DNA of 64,000 nucleotides from Jonesia quinghaiensis DSM 15701 (GCF_000423205.1 NZ_AUHN01000006.1:62001-126000); one strand, 5' to 3'; counted from the first letter of the stretch, positions 35,959 through 44,595 are shown. The notes: generated from the letters alone by a model not told the origin. Numbers and translations: made by a program.

Positions 35959-37807
35959 ATCGACGACAGAGAACCTGTTTCGTGAGTTCTATGGAGCCTC
36001 GACGTTTATCGAGAAGCGAGATATCCCGAAGAGCTTCGGGTTCCAGTCGAAGCGGAAGGGGTCGACGGATGGCGGGTACCCAGACTTCTTCAAAGACATG
36101 GGTAGTTGGCTGATCATCGTCGAGGCGAAGTCTGGAGAACTTGGTCCGAAGTCTGACCATGCGGCAGCGATGGCCGATGTGCGCGGCTATATGACAACCA
36201 ACGCCGTGCCCCACGTCGACATCATCGGCATCGCCGTGTCCGGTCAAACACAAGAGTCGCTTCAGGTTACCTATCTCTTTCGGAAAGGCGAGACTAACGA
36301 GATCGAAGAACTCGACAACCTGCGAAGTCTTGTGAGTCTCGGAACCCTGACGAAGCACTACGAGGCGACAGCTCACGGCGATCCGCTCTCAGATGCTGAG
36401 TTGCGCCGCTTCCTCGCGCGCTTGAATGAACGGTTCCACAAGGACTCGCGTGTGCGCGACACCGAGCGTTCGCTGTTCTTCTCGGCACTCATGATCGCGC
36501 TGGACGACCCACAGTTCAGGGCTGTTTACAAGTCCCAGGTCGTTCCGGAGGACACTCGGCTCGTTGAGGCGCGCTACCTTAACGACCAGATTGTTGAAGC
36601 AGTCAAGCGGCAGTTGGTCAAGAAGGTGAACTCTGAGTCCAAACAGATTGACTGGGAAGACCGATTCGCCTTCGTTAAGACGGTGGATATTCCGCTCGGT
36701 GAATTCAAGGCAATCATCAGCGATATCGATGAACATGTTCACCAGCCATCTAAGCGGGCAATGAAGCGGGACATCCTTGGCCGCGCGTACAAGATCTTTC
36801 TCTCCCGCGCGGGCAAGATGGACAACAAGAACATCATTCTTACGCCCGACCACATCAAGTCGCTCATGGTCGACCTTGCGCGTCTGGAGCGCGACGATGT
36901 CGTGCTGGACACGTGCATGGGCTCTGGCGGGTTTCTGATGGAGGCAATGGAACAACTCGTCGACAAAGCTCAGGGTGACGAGAAAAGAATCGAACACATT
37001 CACGACCATCAACTCATCGGAGTGGAACTCGACCCCATCTTGTTCGCTCTGGCTTGCTCGAACATGTTCCTCCACGGTGACGGCCGGTCGAACTTGCTGT
37101 TCCGCGACTCACTCGTGACGCGCGACAAAACGTTCACCGTAAAGAAGTCCGACGAAAAGCTTCGTGACTATGTCAAGGGGCTTCAGCCGACGAAGTGCAT
37201 CATTAACCCGCCTTACGAACACGACAACCCAGCTAACTTTACCGTGTCGGCCATCGAATACCTCGAAGAAGGCGGTCGGCTGATCATCATCATGCCCGTG
37301 AACACTCTGTCCAAGGACGAGAAGACAGCAACTGTGATTTTGGGGAAAGCGCGGTTGGATTTCGTCATTGACATGCCGCAGCAACTGTTCTTCGAGCAGG
37401 GCCGCGCCGTTAGGACCTCGATCTTCGGTTTTACGAAGACGAGCAACGGCCATGAGCGCGACGCCATGGTCACCTTCGTCGACTTGTCGGACGATGGCCA
37501 TGAGGTCCGTGTCGGTCACGGACGGCAAGATAGCGGCCGGTGGAGTGCCATTTCTATGCATGTGAAGAGGGCGATTCGGGATGGCTCCGAAAATGGGGAT
37601 GCGCGTTCTTGGCGAGCCCCAATTTTCGACGCCACGGGCGTCCTTGACGCCCGTGGCGTCCGCCGCAACCCTTGGCCTCAGGCCCAGACGCATGATCTTG
37701 ACTCGGCGGTGGCCGAATGGCAGGAAGCGCGAGCCCAACGAGACCATGCCTTTGCAGAAATGGTGCAGACGTTGAGTGTGGCAGGTATTGGGGGATTTGA
37801 TGTCTAA
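35951..37807 (+). CDS. Fused restriction nuclease and N6-adenine DNA methyltransferase (BcgI A-subunit-like)
   Basis: A 618-residue protein. Residues about 1-130 hold a probable PD-(D/E)xK nuclease: GGYPDFF, then WLIIVEAKSG eleven residues later. A helical HsdM-type region follows (about 140-290). The methyltransferase (about 300-520) has motif I VVLDTCMGSGGFLMEA and the catalytic motif IV CIINPPYEHD, as in adenine-N6 enzymes. One polypeptide carrying cleavage and methylation, with a separate specificity subunit next door, is the BcgI type IIB/IIG layout; no HsdR translocase is present. The GTG at 35951 lies eight bases after GGGAGG; the GTG at 35945 is too close. Confidence 0.85.
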   Translation: MAESTTENLFREFYGASTFIEKRDIPKSFGFQSKRKGSTDGGYPDFFKDMGSWLIIVEAKSGELGPKSDHAAAMADVRGYMTTNAVPHVDIIGIAVSGQTQESLQVTYLFRKGETNEIEELDNLRSLVSLGTLTKHYEATAHGDPLSDAELRRFLARLNERFHKDSRVRDTERSLFFSALMIALDDPQFRAVYKSQVVPEDTRLVEARYLNDQIVEAVKRQLVKKVNSESKQIDWEDRFAFVKTVDIPLGEFKAIISDIDEHVHQPSKRAMKRDILGRAYKIFLSRAGKMDNKNIILTPDHIKSLMVDLARLERDDVVLDTCMGSGGFLMEAMEQLVDKAQGDEKRIEHIHDHQLIGVELDPILFALACSNMFLHGDGRSNLLFRDSLVTRDKTFTVKKSDEKLRDYVKGLQPTKCIINPPYEHDNPANFTVSAIEYLEEGGRLIIIMPVNTLSKDEKTATVILGKARLDFVIDMPQQLFFEQGRAVRTSIFGFTKTSNGHERDAMVTFVDLSDDGHEVRVGHGRQDSGRWSAISMHVKRAIRDGSENGDARSWRAPIFDATGVLDARGVRRNPWPQAQTHDLDSAVAEWQEARAQRDHAFAEMVQTLSVAGIGGFDV

Positions 37808-38996
37808 GTGGCCGCTTGTGCTGCTCAGTGAGCTTGTCTCTCAGTATGAACCCGTGCAGGTCAGGCCTGAGCCGGACGACCGCATACGGTTCGCGGGCGT
37901 CCGCTGGTACGGTGCGGGGCTGTTCGTGCGAGAAGAGCGAGCAGGCTCAGAGATCAAAGGCAAGTGCTACGCCTTGAAGCCGGGAACTCTGATCTATAAC
38001 AGGCTGTTCGCTTGGAAGCAATCATTCGCGGTCGTTAGCAACGATTACGACGGCGTCGTTGTGTCCAATGAGTTTCCTCAGTTCGATGTTAACCCTGAGA
38101 TGGCGACCGCGGAGTATCTCGCGCTCTACTGTTCCTCACCGATCTTCGCCAGTAAGGCTCTCGAGCTGTCTACGGGGTCGACTGCCGTCAGCCGCAATCG
38201 CCTCAAAGAGGCCGACTTTCTCGGGATGCCGGTAGCTCAGCCACCAGTTCGGGTCCAGCGCCGGCTGGTCGAAGTCATTGCCACGGTGGATCGGTACATC
38301 GAGGCCTTGGAGGTAGAAGAGTCCTCACTCACTGTATTGCTTGCTGCGGTTCGACAGTCCTTGCTCGCTGATTGCCCCCGGGTCCCGCTGAGTTCGGTGT
38401 GCGCAATCGAAGCTCGGCTTGTGGATCCAAGGGAGAACAGCTACGAGAACCTCATTCACCTCGGTGTCGACTCCATTGAAAAGTACACAGGACGTATCGT
38501 CGGTGGGCGTACCGCACGCGAAGACGGCGTAATAAGCGGCAAGTACCTCGTCGGTGAGCGCGACGTGGTCTACTCGAAGATCCGCCCGGCGCTGCGCAAG
38601 GCAGCGTTTCCTGGCCATGTCGCTCTCAGTAGCGCCGACGCCTACCCTCTGACGCCCCTTGATGGCTTCCCACCGTCGCTCTTGCGAGAGGTTCTTCTCG
38701 AAGACGTGTTCACTGCGCAGGTGACTGCGTTATCAACTCGTTTGAAGATGCCTAAGGTAAATCGGCGGGAGCTGTTCTCAACGAGCGTCTCGATGCCTGC
38801 GACAGAGGAAGAGCGGCTTCAAGTCGCAACGACGTTGGATAGCATGCGCTCTCAGCTCGAGGCGGTTTCCTTCGAGATTGCTCGAATCCGGACCGCTCGC
38901 GCCGCGTTGCTTGATGCTCTCCTAACACGGACAGTCGAGGTGTCGATCTTGATCGACCGACAGGAAAATGACAGCACGGCCGAGGATGTCGCCTGA
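37800..38996 (+). CDS. Restriction-modification specificity subunit (HsdS/BcgI B-like)
   Basis: A 398-residue protein of two repeated halves, each a target-recognition domain followed by a long helix: first half WPLVLLSELVSQYEPVQV to QRRLVEVIATVDRYIEALEVEESSL, second half VPLSSVCAIEARLV to EERLQVATTLDSMRSQLEAVSFEIARIRTARAALLDALL. Conserved LSTGSTAVSRNRLKEADF and LSTRLKMPKVNRRELF segments occur at equivalent places. This is the type I S-subunit pattern and predicts a bipartite DNA target. The ATG at 37800 overlaps the methyltransferase stop (ATGTCTAA) with GGGGGA four bases upstream. Confidence 0.9.
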   Translation: MSKWPLVLLSELVSQYEPVQVRPEPDDRIRFAGVRWYGAGLFVREERAGSEIKGKCYALKPGTLIYNRLFAWKQSFAVVSNDYDGVVVSNEFPQFDVNPEMATAEYLALYCSSPIFASKALELSTGSTAVSRNRLKEADFLGMPVAQPPVRVQRRLVEVIATVDRYIEALEVEESSLTVLLAAVRQSLLADCPRVPLSSVCAIEARLVDPRENSYENLIHLGVDSIEKYTGRIVGGRTAREDGVISGKYLVGERDVVYSKIRPALRKAAFPGHVALSSADAYPLTPLDGFPPSLLREVLLEDVFTAQVTALSTRLKMPKVNRRELFSTSVSMPATEEERLQVATTLDSMRSQLEAVSFEIARIRTARAALLDALLTRTVEVSILIDRQENDSTAEDVA

Positions 38997-40052
38997 CACC
39001 GGTTGGATCTGAGATTCAGCTACAAGCCCACGTCTGTGGGTAAGAGAGTGTCTTCAGTTGCCCCTGTATTACCGCCATCAACCTTCGAATCGGTCTCGAT
39101 CAGGAGTCGGGCTCGTCCGTAACTTAGCATCAGAGCTAGGACTGCGAACCACATGTTTGTTCCAGAGTGGGCCATCGTTCAGGAATGTACTACTTCAATC
39201 AATATGGTGGACACAACAAAGTTTTACCGATCGCGGGGCTGGGTGAGTAGGTCCAGATCTGAGCCTGATACAAGCAATGCTTCAGTGGGGACCATGCGCC
39301 ATAACGCTCCGTAATCAAACGAATCGATGCCAAGCATCAGGGGGCAATCGGGTCTACTCGGCGTTCGTTCTTGAATCAAGCAAGTATACGCGTTGTCACG
39401 AACGGATCAGCTTGGCCAGTTTGGGTAGGTTTGAAAGCTTTTCGGGAGGACGGCTGCCCTTGACTGCTGATGCAGTCTCTTCACTTGGCGAGAACTAATT
39501 CACATCATCCCAGATTCGGTCATCACAAGATTGAGCTATTTGCAAAATGCGCCTAGAGAGTCTGAGAATGGCGCGATACCCGTCGTCAGCTACGCATCTG
39601 GTGCGTCGGCGCAGTTGCCCAGCCTGGGACGTACATGAGGTTCAGATTCTGGCTCCTTCTTGCATGAGTGGGATGCTCGCTGATCTGAGCACCGAGGGCG
39701 GCCAGCACCCATAGGCGAAAGCTGCTTGGCAACAGGGCCTACGTAGAATAAGCGGCGGTTCTCCAGACGCTAGAAGGTCAGCGGCTCGGAATTTAGACTG
39801 TCAATCTGACATCTGGCAGCGAGACAAGAAGGAGTCCAAATTGAGAGCATGGCGTCCAACGAAGGCTCAGGTGAACTCTATTTCGGACTGTCGAAGGCGA
39901 TATTTAGCTGCCTCCAAGGTTATGCATAGTTAGGATGTGCGCAGCCTGAATGGAATATGTCTTGTATTCAGGCAGAAGAATGCCCCGCGGTTAAGTTCTC
40001 CGCGGGGCATTCTTCTATTTGTGGCACATATTTGAGTACCCTGAATCGCTGT
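38997..40052. other. About 1 kb without a credible gene
   Basis: Between the specificity subunit and a convergent small gene I see no protein frame with family resemblance; open frames of 60-75 codons start without ribosome sites and have mixed composition. The stretch is less GC-rich than its flanks and has few inverted repeats except at its right end (39945-40016). It reads as decayed or exchanged DNA inside the island; a non-coding RNA cannot be excluded. Confidence 0.6.
39945..40016. terminator. Two adjacent hairpins, the second a perfect 17-bp stem
   Basis: GCCTGAAT/ATTCAGGC (39945-39973) is followed directly by AGAAGAATGCCCCGCGG/CCGCGGGGCATTCTTCT with a 9-base loop (39974-40016). The second is a strong terminator placed 37 bases after the minus-strand gene that ends at 40053 and ends in TTTG-like bases on the plus strand as well. 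Confidence 0.85.
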
Positions 40053-40607
40053 TCAGGACCAATCCTTCTTGCTGTAGAGCGTGTCGATAACCATCTTCTT
40101 GTCCTCAAAGGTCAGGTCCTTATCACGCATGTCTAGGACCACATTCTTCCAACGTCTGCCGTCGTCTCCGAGGTATGTTGCGAACTGTTCGGCTTCACCT
40201 TCCGAATCGAACTGCAAGAAATCCCCGCCGGTTGTAGTCCAGCCTTCGTTACATAAGATGGTCTCGCACAATCTGGCAGTGTTCTCTTGGGGGTTTAATG
40301 ACGAACTGTTGGTGAGAAGGCTCTTGACCTGGTTGTTCCCGCCGGAAGTGAGCCCACCTAGTAACCAAACACTCAAAGCCGCGAGAAGTGCGACGATTGC
40401 CAACCCACTCGCTGCGACTAGCCAAACTTTTGACTGCGGCCGTCGTGGTTTAGTTGTTGTCGACAATGTCGATTCCCGTTCTAGTAGCGGTTTGCTGTAG
40501 TCCAGTTGCAGTGGTGTTTGATAGCGCCGAAAGTCCAGTGTTTTCGGGTGGGGCAGAAGCGTTCGAGGGTTCACCGACCTGCGATTGCCGCACCCAGAGT
40601 GTGGCAA
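40053..40607 (-). CDS. Hypothetical single-pass membrane protein, N-terminus uncertain
   Basis: A frame of up to 184 codons. One transmembrane helix (VWLVAASGLAIVALLAALSVWLLGG) is followed by an extracytoplasmic domain of about 100 residues with two cysteines (CETILCNEGW). The residues before the helix look unnatural (His/Pro/Leu-rich). In the neighbouring frame the same DNA gives a plausible Ser/Pro/Asn-rich linker (GEPSNASAPPENTGL), so a frameshift near 40470-40480 is possible, or translation may begin at the TTG at 40466 (137 residues). No family recognised. Confidence 0.6.
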   Translation of the reverse strand: MPHSGCGNRRSVNPRTLLPHPKTLDFRRYQTPLQLDYSKPLLERESTLSTTTKPRRPQSKVWLVAASGLAIVALLAALSVWLLGGLTSGGNNQVKSLLTNSSSLNPQENTARLCETILCNEGWTTTGGDFLQFDSEGEAEQFATYLGDDGRRWKNVVLDMRDKDLTFEDKKMVIDTLYSKKDWS

Positions 40608-40893
40608 TCAAACTGCTGATTCATAGGAGCCGTTCCGCGCAGCGCATCCTTGACGGAATAGGTGCAGTTCTGAGAAAGCTACCGCCTAGCGAGGTCATAC
40701 GATTTTAGAGAGGCTGAGACCCCCGCTCTATTTCGCTGAGGCGAAGAACCGAGCAGTCGAACACAAAGACTAGCCGTGGTGCCTCGTCGAAAGGCGCGAC
40801 TGGTAACTAAATCATAACTCCCTGTCCTACGGAATATATTTACGCATCGAGTAGTATCAGGTGAATTCGCACAACTATGAAAGAAGTAGAGTC

Positions 40894-41100
40894 ATGCACT
40901 ATGTCGTTTTGCAGGTAGTCCTCAAAGAGAAGTTCTTGGGGACAGGTTCAGTCAATCTATCTTCCCTGGAGCAGGCAATTAATGAGCAGGCAGCTAAGGG
41001 CTATCGGCTCCACACGATTACTACTGCAAGTAGTGGGAGCAAGGGGATCGGCGGTGGCGACCGCACCCAGGCGACGATGGTGTTTGAGAGCCTCAGCTAA
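40894..41100 (+). CDS. DUF4177 domain protein
   Basis: A 68-residue protein with the DUF4177 pattern: MHYVVLQVVLKEKFLG, then LEQAINEQAAKGYRLHTITTA and a final strand ATMVFE. Function is unknown; such proteins often occur in phage or mobile contexts. The ATG at 40894 has a weak GAAAGAAG upstream; an upstream GTG at 40861 is less likely. It is 76 bases before the HipBA-like operon and in the same direction. Confidence 0.75.
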   Translation: MHYVVLQVVLKEKFLGTGSVNLSSLEQAINEQAAKGYRLHTITTASSGSKGIGGGDRTQATMVFESLS

Positions 41101-41107
41101 ACCAAAC

Positions 41108-41176
41108 TATGGCGAGAGTAGTCGCCATAACGATGCGATGTGCCTGCTATAGTCGTCATAGGCGAGGGAGGGGACT
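41108..41176 (+). promoter_or_regulatory. Operator and promoter of the HipBA-like operon
   Basis: TATGGCGA and TCGCCATA form a perfect dyad with a 6-base spacer (41108-41129), similar in shape to HipB operators (TATCC-N8-GGATA). An extended -10 element TGCTATAGT (41145-41153) lies downstream, and a second weaker dyad GCCTGCTAT/ATAGGC overlaps it (41142-41163). The antitoxin start with its GAGGGAGGGG ribosome site follows. Autorepression by the antitoxin is inferred. Confidence 0.65.
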
Positions 41177-41464
41177 ATGGCTGGCTATCGCATCGATGAG
41201 CAACTGAATGAGTTCGGGGAGCACGTGCGTGGCTGGCGCATGGTGCTTGGGTTGACTGCCCAGCAGGTTGCCGAACGTGCGGGCATCACCCGCGACACCT
41301 TGCGGAAGGTGGAGTCAGGAGACCCGAGAGTGGGTTTCGGCAACGTCGCCCAGGTGCTTCGCGCCTTGGGTGTACTAGACCAAGCCGTTAACAGCATCGA
41401 TCCGCTCGAAAGCGACATCGGTCGACTACGGGCGGGCAACCTCGATAAGAAGCGTGCCCGATGA
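41177..41464 (+). CDS. XRE-family antitoxin-like regulator (HipB-like)
   Basis: A 95-residue protein with one XRE helix-turn-helix: VRGWRMVLGLTAQQVAERAGITRDTLRKVESGDPRVGFGNVAQVLRALG. HipB proteins have this fold, dimerise, bind their operator and hold the HipA kinase inactive. The C-terminal tail GRLRAGNLDKKRAR is basic. The stop overlaps the next gene as ATGA, the normal toxin-antitoxin coupling. Confidence 0.88.
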   Translation: MAGYRIDEQLNEFGEHVRGWRMVLGLTAQQVAERAGITRDTLRKVESGDPRVGFGNVAQVLRALGVLDQAVNSIDPLESDIGRLRAGNLDKKRAR

Positions 41465-42699
41465 CTGCCGTCGAGGTTTTCATCGATCGGGCAGGTTCCC
41501 CGCTTTTGGTGGGCCAAGCGTACTTTACCCGGCAGCGAGGTAGGCTCTCGACGACTTTCCTGTACGACGCGGGCTATCTAGCTGGTGACGGGACGAGCAT
41601 CGACCCTGCGCTACCGCTTGTCACGGGGGCGCAGCACCAACCCGGGCTTGTGCGCGCATTCGCGGATAGTGCGCCAGACAGATGGGGCCGCAACCTGATC
41701 GAGAAGGCAGAACGTTCACGTGCCCGTCTCGAAGGTCGAGCACCACGCCGTTTGGATGACCTAGATTTCCTGCTCGGCGTTAGTGACGATACTCGCCAAG
41801 GCGCATTGCGGTACCGGCGCGTCGGAGAGGACGTCTTCATGGGGCCGCCAGCTCACGTTCCCCAGTTGATTTCACTTCCCGAACTACTCAACGCCGCCGA
41901 CGAGCTTGCCTCAGATGCGGACCCTGCGGCCGCAGTGAAGCAACTCCTCGACACGGGCACCACCGGGCTTGGTGGTGCCCGGCCAAAGGCTTCCATACGC
42001 CTCGAAGACGGTGTGTTAGGGATTGCAAAGTTCCCACACTCCAGTGATCAATGGGATGTCATGGCTTGGGAGGCCACTGCGCTGGACCTGTTGGAGGCGG
42101 CAGGTATCAAGGTTCCGCAGCGTCGGTTGACGCGGGTTGGGGAGCGAAGCGTGCTCATTTTGCGCCGTTTTGATCGTGCCGACCAAGGGGGCCGACTCGG
42201 CTATATCAGCGTCATGACGGCGCTGGGCGCCAACGACGGCGATCACCGCGACTACGCCGACATTGCGGGAACCGTCAGAGATCTCTCACGCTCACCCAAG
42301 TCGGATCTTCATGAGCTGTTTGATCGAACTGTTGCCAGCGTCGCACTCGGAAATACAGATGACCACCTGCGTAACCACGGTTTCCTCGCTGACCGAGGCG
42401 CTTGGACGCTCAGTCCAGCCTTCGATGTTAATCCAAACCCTGATCTGTGGCGTGCGCGCGCGACCTCGATTATGGGAGCTGACACGATATCCGACGAGGC
42501 TGGAGCCCTACTCGCGTTGGCCGATGAGTGCGACCTCAGTATCGAGCAGGCTAGCGACAGAGTTTTACGGATCACAAAAATCATTAGTGGATGGCAGGAA
42601 GCAGCACGCAGGAATCGGATCAGCGAGCAAGAAATTACTATGATGTCCTTATCGATTGGCCCGCGACTTGAAGCAATTGAGGCATCTGTTCATGCCTGA
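41461..42699 (+). CDS. HipA-like serine/threonine kinase toxin
   Basis: A 412-residue kinase-fold protein. N-terminal HipA domain (about 10-110: GRLSTTFLYDAGYL, LVRAFADSAPDRWGRNLIEKA) and the HipA C-terminal kinase part: a glycine-rich GTTGLGGARPKASI loop, LGIAKFPHSSDQWDVMAWEATALDLLEAAGI with the ATP-binding lysine, SVLILRRFDR, catalytic GNTDDHLRNHGFL and metal-binding LSPAFDVNPNP. HipA of E. coli phosphorylates glutamyl-tRNA synthetase and induces persistence; the target here is unknown. All kinase residues appear intact. Confidence 0.9.
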   Translation: MTAVEVFIDRAGSPLLVGQAYFTRQRGRLSTTFLYDAGYLAGDGTSIDPALPLVTGAQHQPGLVRAFADSAPDRWGRNLIEKAERSRARLEGRAPRRLDDLDFLLGVSDDTRQGALRYRRVGEDVFMGPPAHVPQLISLPELLNAADELASDADPAAAVKQLLDTGTTGLGGARPKASIRLEDGVLGIAKFPHSSDQWDVMAWEATALDLLEAAGIKVPQRRLTRVGERSVLILRRFDRADQGGRLGYISVMTALGANDGDHRDYADIAGTVRDLSRSPKSDLHELFDRTVASVALGNTDDHLRNHGFLADRGAWTLSPAFDVNPNPDLWRARATSIMGADTISDEAGALLALADECDLSIEQASDRVLRITKIISGWQEAARRNRISEQEITMMSLSIGPRLEAIEASVHA

Positions 42700-42701
42700 T
42701 G

Positions 42702-42791
42702 GGGTGCTTCTGGCTCAACAACGGTGTGTGCCGGTACGCGGTGGAGTTCCGCTTCAACCGCCTACCTGAGCTACTAGTTTTGCAGCGATAG
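42702..42791 (+). pseudogene. Possible C-terminal scrap of an IS1595-type transposase
   Basis: The frame reads WLNNGVCRYAVEFRFNRLPELL before a stop. The RYAVEFRFNR portion resembles the conserved RYLDEFxFRFNRR end of IS1595-family transposases. Nothing else of a transposase is present and no inverted repeats were found. It directly follows the HipA-like gene at the right edge of the island. Confidence 0.4.
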
Positions 42792-43015
42792 TCCATGGTG
42801 TGGTCTACCCATGCTTTACCCTTCCTGGGCTGCAGTTATACTTCCTTGGAACGTAAAATTTGCGGCTTCGAAAACTTGTTGACAGCAACGATGTTCGTTC
42901 TGACCCCCTCGATCAGTGAGGTTTGTAGATCACAGGCAAGGAGTCGGGGTGTCACAACAGGTATGGGCAGAGCGTAGTTGGCGGTTTGAAGTTTTAGAGA
43001 GAGTGGAAAAATACT

Positions 43016-43351
43016 GTGCCTTTTTTGTTTTTGCTGATACCGGTACTTTTCTTTGTGGTGGGGCTCGTTATTGCGCTGATTACCAACCCCATCGACACTA
43101 TGCAGAGGGTTGGTTCATGGGCTTGTAATTTCATCGGGATCATGGCTCTGGTCTTCTTTTTGCTTTATATCTTCTATGCAGATGACACCGAGCCTATGCG
43201 CGTAGGAAAGATTGTTATGTGCGGTGCAGTGATGGTCGTGGCTGCCGGGGTCGGAGGTTGGTTGAGAGATCGTCGTCTACGTAATCACTACATCCGTGAC
43301 TTCAGGGTGCAAGAGGAAGCTCTGGCGGTACTCGAACGGCATCGTCGCTAA
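43016..43351 (+). CDS. Small integral membrane protein, unknown
   Basis: A 111-residue protein with three hydrophobic helices (LFLLIPVLFFVVGLVIALI, FIGIMALVFFLLYIFY, IVMCGAVMVVAAGVGGWL) and a basic C-terminal tail (RDRRLRNHY, ERHRR). The GTG at 43016 follows GAGAGAGTGG. No family recognised; the upstream 220 bases hold no other gene. Confidence 0.65.
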   Translation: MPFLFLLIPVLFFVVGLVIALITNPIDTMQRVGSWACNFIGIMALVFFLLYIFYADDTEPMRVGKIVMCGAVMVVAAGVGGWLRDRRLRNHYIRDFRVQEEALAVLERHRR

Positions 43352-43409
43352 CGCGATTGGCGTTGTGTGGATCTCGGCGGCGACGTGTGTGAGCGGCCGT
43401 TAGTTTGGC

Positions 43410-43451
43410 TGGCTCTTCGATAGACCACATGAAAGGGCAATTGAAGAGCCA
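43410..43451 (+). terminator. Hairpin after the small membrane protein gene
   Basis: TGGCTCTTC and GAAGAGCCA pair perfectly with a 24-base loop, 59 bases after the stop codon. No T run follows, so a terminator role is only probable. Confidence 0.4.
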
Positions 43452-43542
43452 AAGCCATCCGCCTGCCTGACGGTGTGACAGAAGTGATCACTGATGAGCG
43501 AGCCAGGTGTCGCTTTCCATGTTGCGGAAATAGGATAATTCC

Positions 43543-43932
43543 ATGTACTCAAGGAATTTAGTCAAAAACTCGGTTTTGGTCGCTGTTCTCGTGGTTTCAC
43601 TCGCAGCGTGCGGAACCGGTTCAAGTGCGCAAGATGACATGGATTTCCCACACACCGAAACGCAACTGGATGGGTACCCTGAAGCGCTCTTGATCGGTGA
43701 CTTGGTCATCGAAAAAGTTGATGACAGTTATTGTCCTCGTGTTGAGTCTGAAGAGGGAACCACGCATTTACTCGTGCTGCCGCCCTCCGCAAAAGTTGAC
43801 GCGAACAGCGTTACGGTGGGTGATCAGGTGCGTAACCTTGGCGCCGTTGAGGTTGGTGGCGGCGTCATGGGTGGTGAATTTGACGATGCAGGGTGTGAAC
43901 GAGGCACCGAACCATGGCTGGTTTCCCCATAA
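43543..43932 (+). CDS. Putative lipoprotein, unknown
   Basis: A 129-residue secreted protein. Signal peptide with lipobox VVSLAACG (Cys near residue 23), then a small acidic domain with two further cysteines. No known family. It is followed after seven bases by another lipoprotein gene, so the two are probably an operon. Confidence 0.7.
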   Translation: MYSRNLVKNSVLVAVLVVSLAACGTGSSAQDDMDFPHTETQLDGYPEALLIGDLVIEKVDDSYCPRVESEEGTTHLLVLPPSAKVDANSVTVGDQVRNLGAVEVGGGVMGGEFDDAGCERGTEPWLVSP

Positions 43933-43939
43933 CAACACA

Positions 43940-44521
43940 ATGCGTCACCATTTAGCACTCGCCGTCATCGTTGGAGCTACTCTCACAGGGTGCGCTCCAT
44001 CAACCAGCGCGCCAAACAATGAAGGACCACTGGAAATGTCGAGCCCGGAGCCTGGGGCGCGCATCGTGACACTGATCGCTGAGAGTGATGGCCGCGAGCG
44101 CGCGGTCGGTAACATTCGTGCGGTGAACACGTCTGATTCCGGCAACGTGGTGATTACAGATGTGACGGCTCATGAGCCGCTCAACGTCGAGATTGGTGTG
44201 GCAAAGATGTTGCGACTCAACAATCCGGGTGTTGAGGTTGCGGGGACTGGTTACCCGATCCCGCCTTTACCCGCCGATGATGGGTTTGAGACCACCTACC
44301 CCGCATGGGAGGCAACCATTGACGCACGCGGTGCTGAAGTTTTTCCAGGTGAGCGGGTCAATCTTGTTGTTGGTATTCAGCAGGTTGATGAGTCTCGGTG
44401 CAGCATCATCAATGGTGTTGATGTCACGTATGAGGTCAATGGGGTTGCGTACGTGGAGGCGTGGAACACGGCTTATGTCATTGAGGTGGTTGATGGTGAC
44501 GGGTGCATGCGGGACTCGTAA
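43940..44521 (+). CDS. Putative lipoprotein, unknown
   Basis: A 193-residue secreted protein. Signal peptide MRHHLALAVIVGATLTGCAP with lipobox LTGC, then a beta-rich domain (VTLIAESDGRERAVGNIRAV, VNLVVGIQQVDESRCSI, VAYVEAWNTAYVIEVV). No family recognised. The ATG at 43940 gives the signal peptide; the open frame further upstream overlaps the previous lipoprotein gene and is rejected. Convergent with the DUF2254 gene 74 bases away. Confidence 0.7.
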   Translation: MRHHLALAVIVGATLTGCAPSTSAPNNEGPLEMSSPEPGARIVTLIAESDGRERAVGNIRAVNTSDSGNVVITDVTAHEPLNVEIGVAKMLRLNNPGVEVAGTGYPIPPLPADDGFETTYPAWEATIDARGAEVFPGERVNLVVGIQQVDESRCSIINGVDVTYEVNGVAYVEAWNTAYVIEVVDGDGCMRDS

Positions 44522-44595
44522 AGCCCTCAACATCACCGGCGACTGACCTCACTCGAGTGTCTCGGTGCAGCATGCAACACCTACGTTGTGCAGTT

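Noticed and set aside
35951-37807. Type I HsdM or BREX PglX
   Set aside because: The PD-(D/E)xK nuclease is fused to the methyltransferase, the protein is only 618 residues, and no HsdR, BrxL or PglZ gene is present.
39190-39300. Start of an IS3-type element (TGGTGGACACAAC)
   Set aside because: Only a short similarity; no matching inverted repeat or transposase frame follows.
39058-39498. Small frames of 62 and 73 codons in the island gap
   Set aside because: No ribosome sites, no family resemblance, and composition not protein-like.
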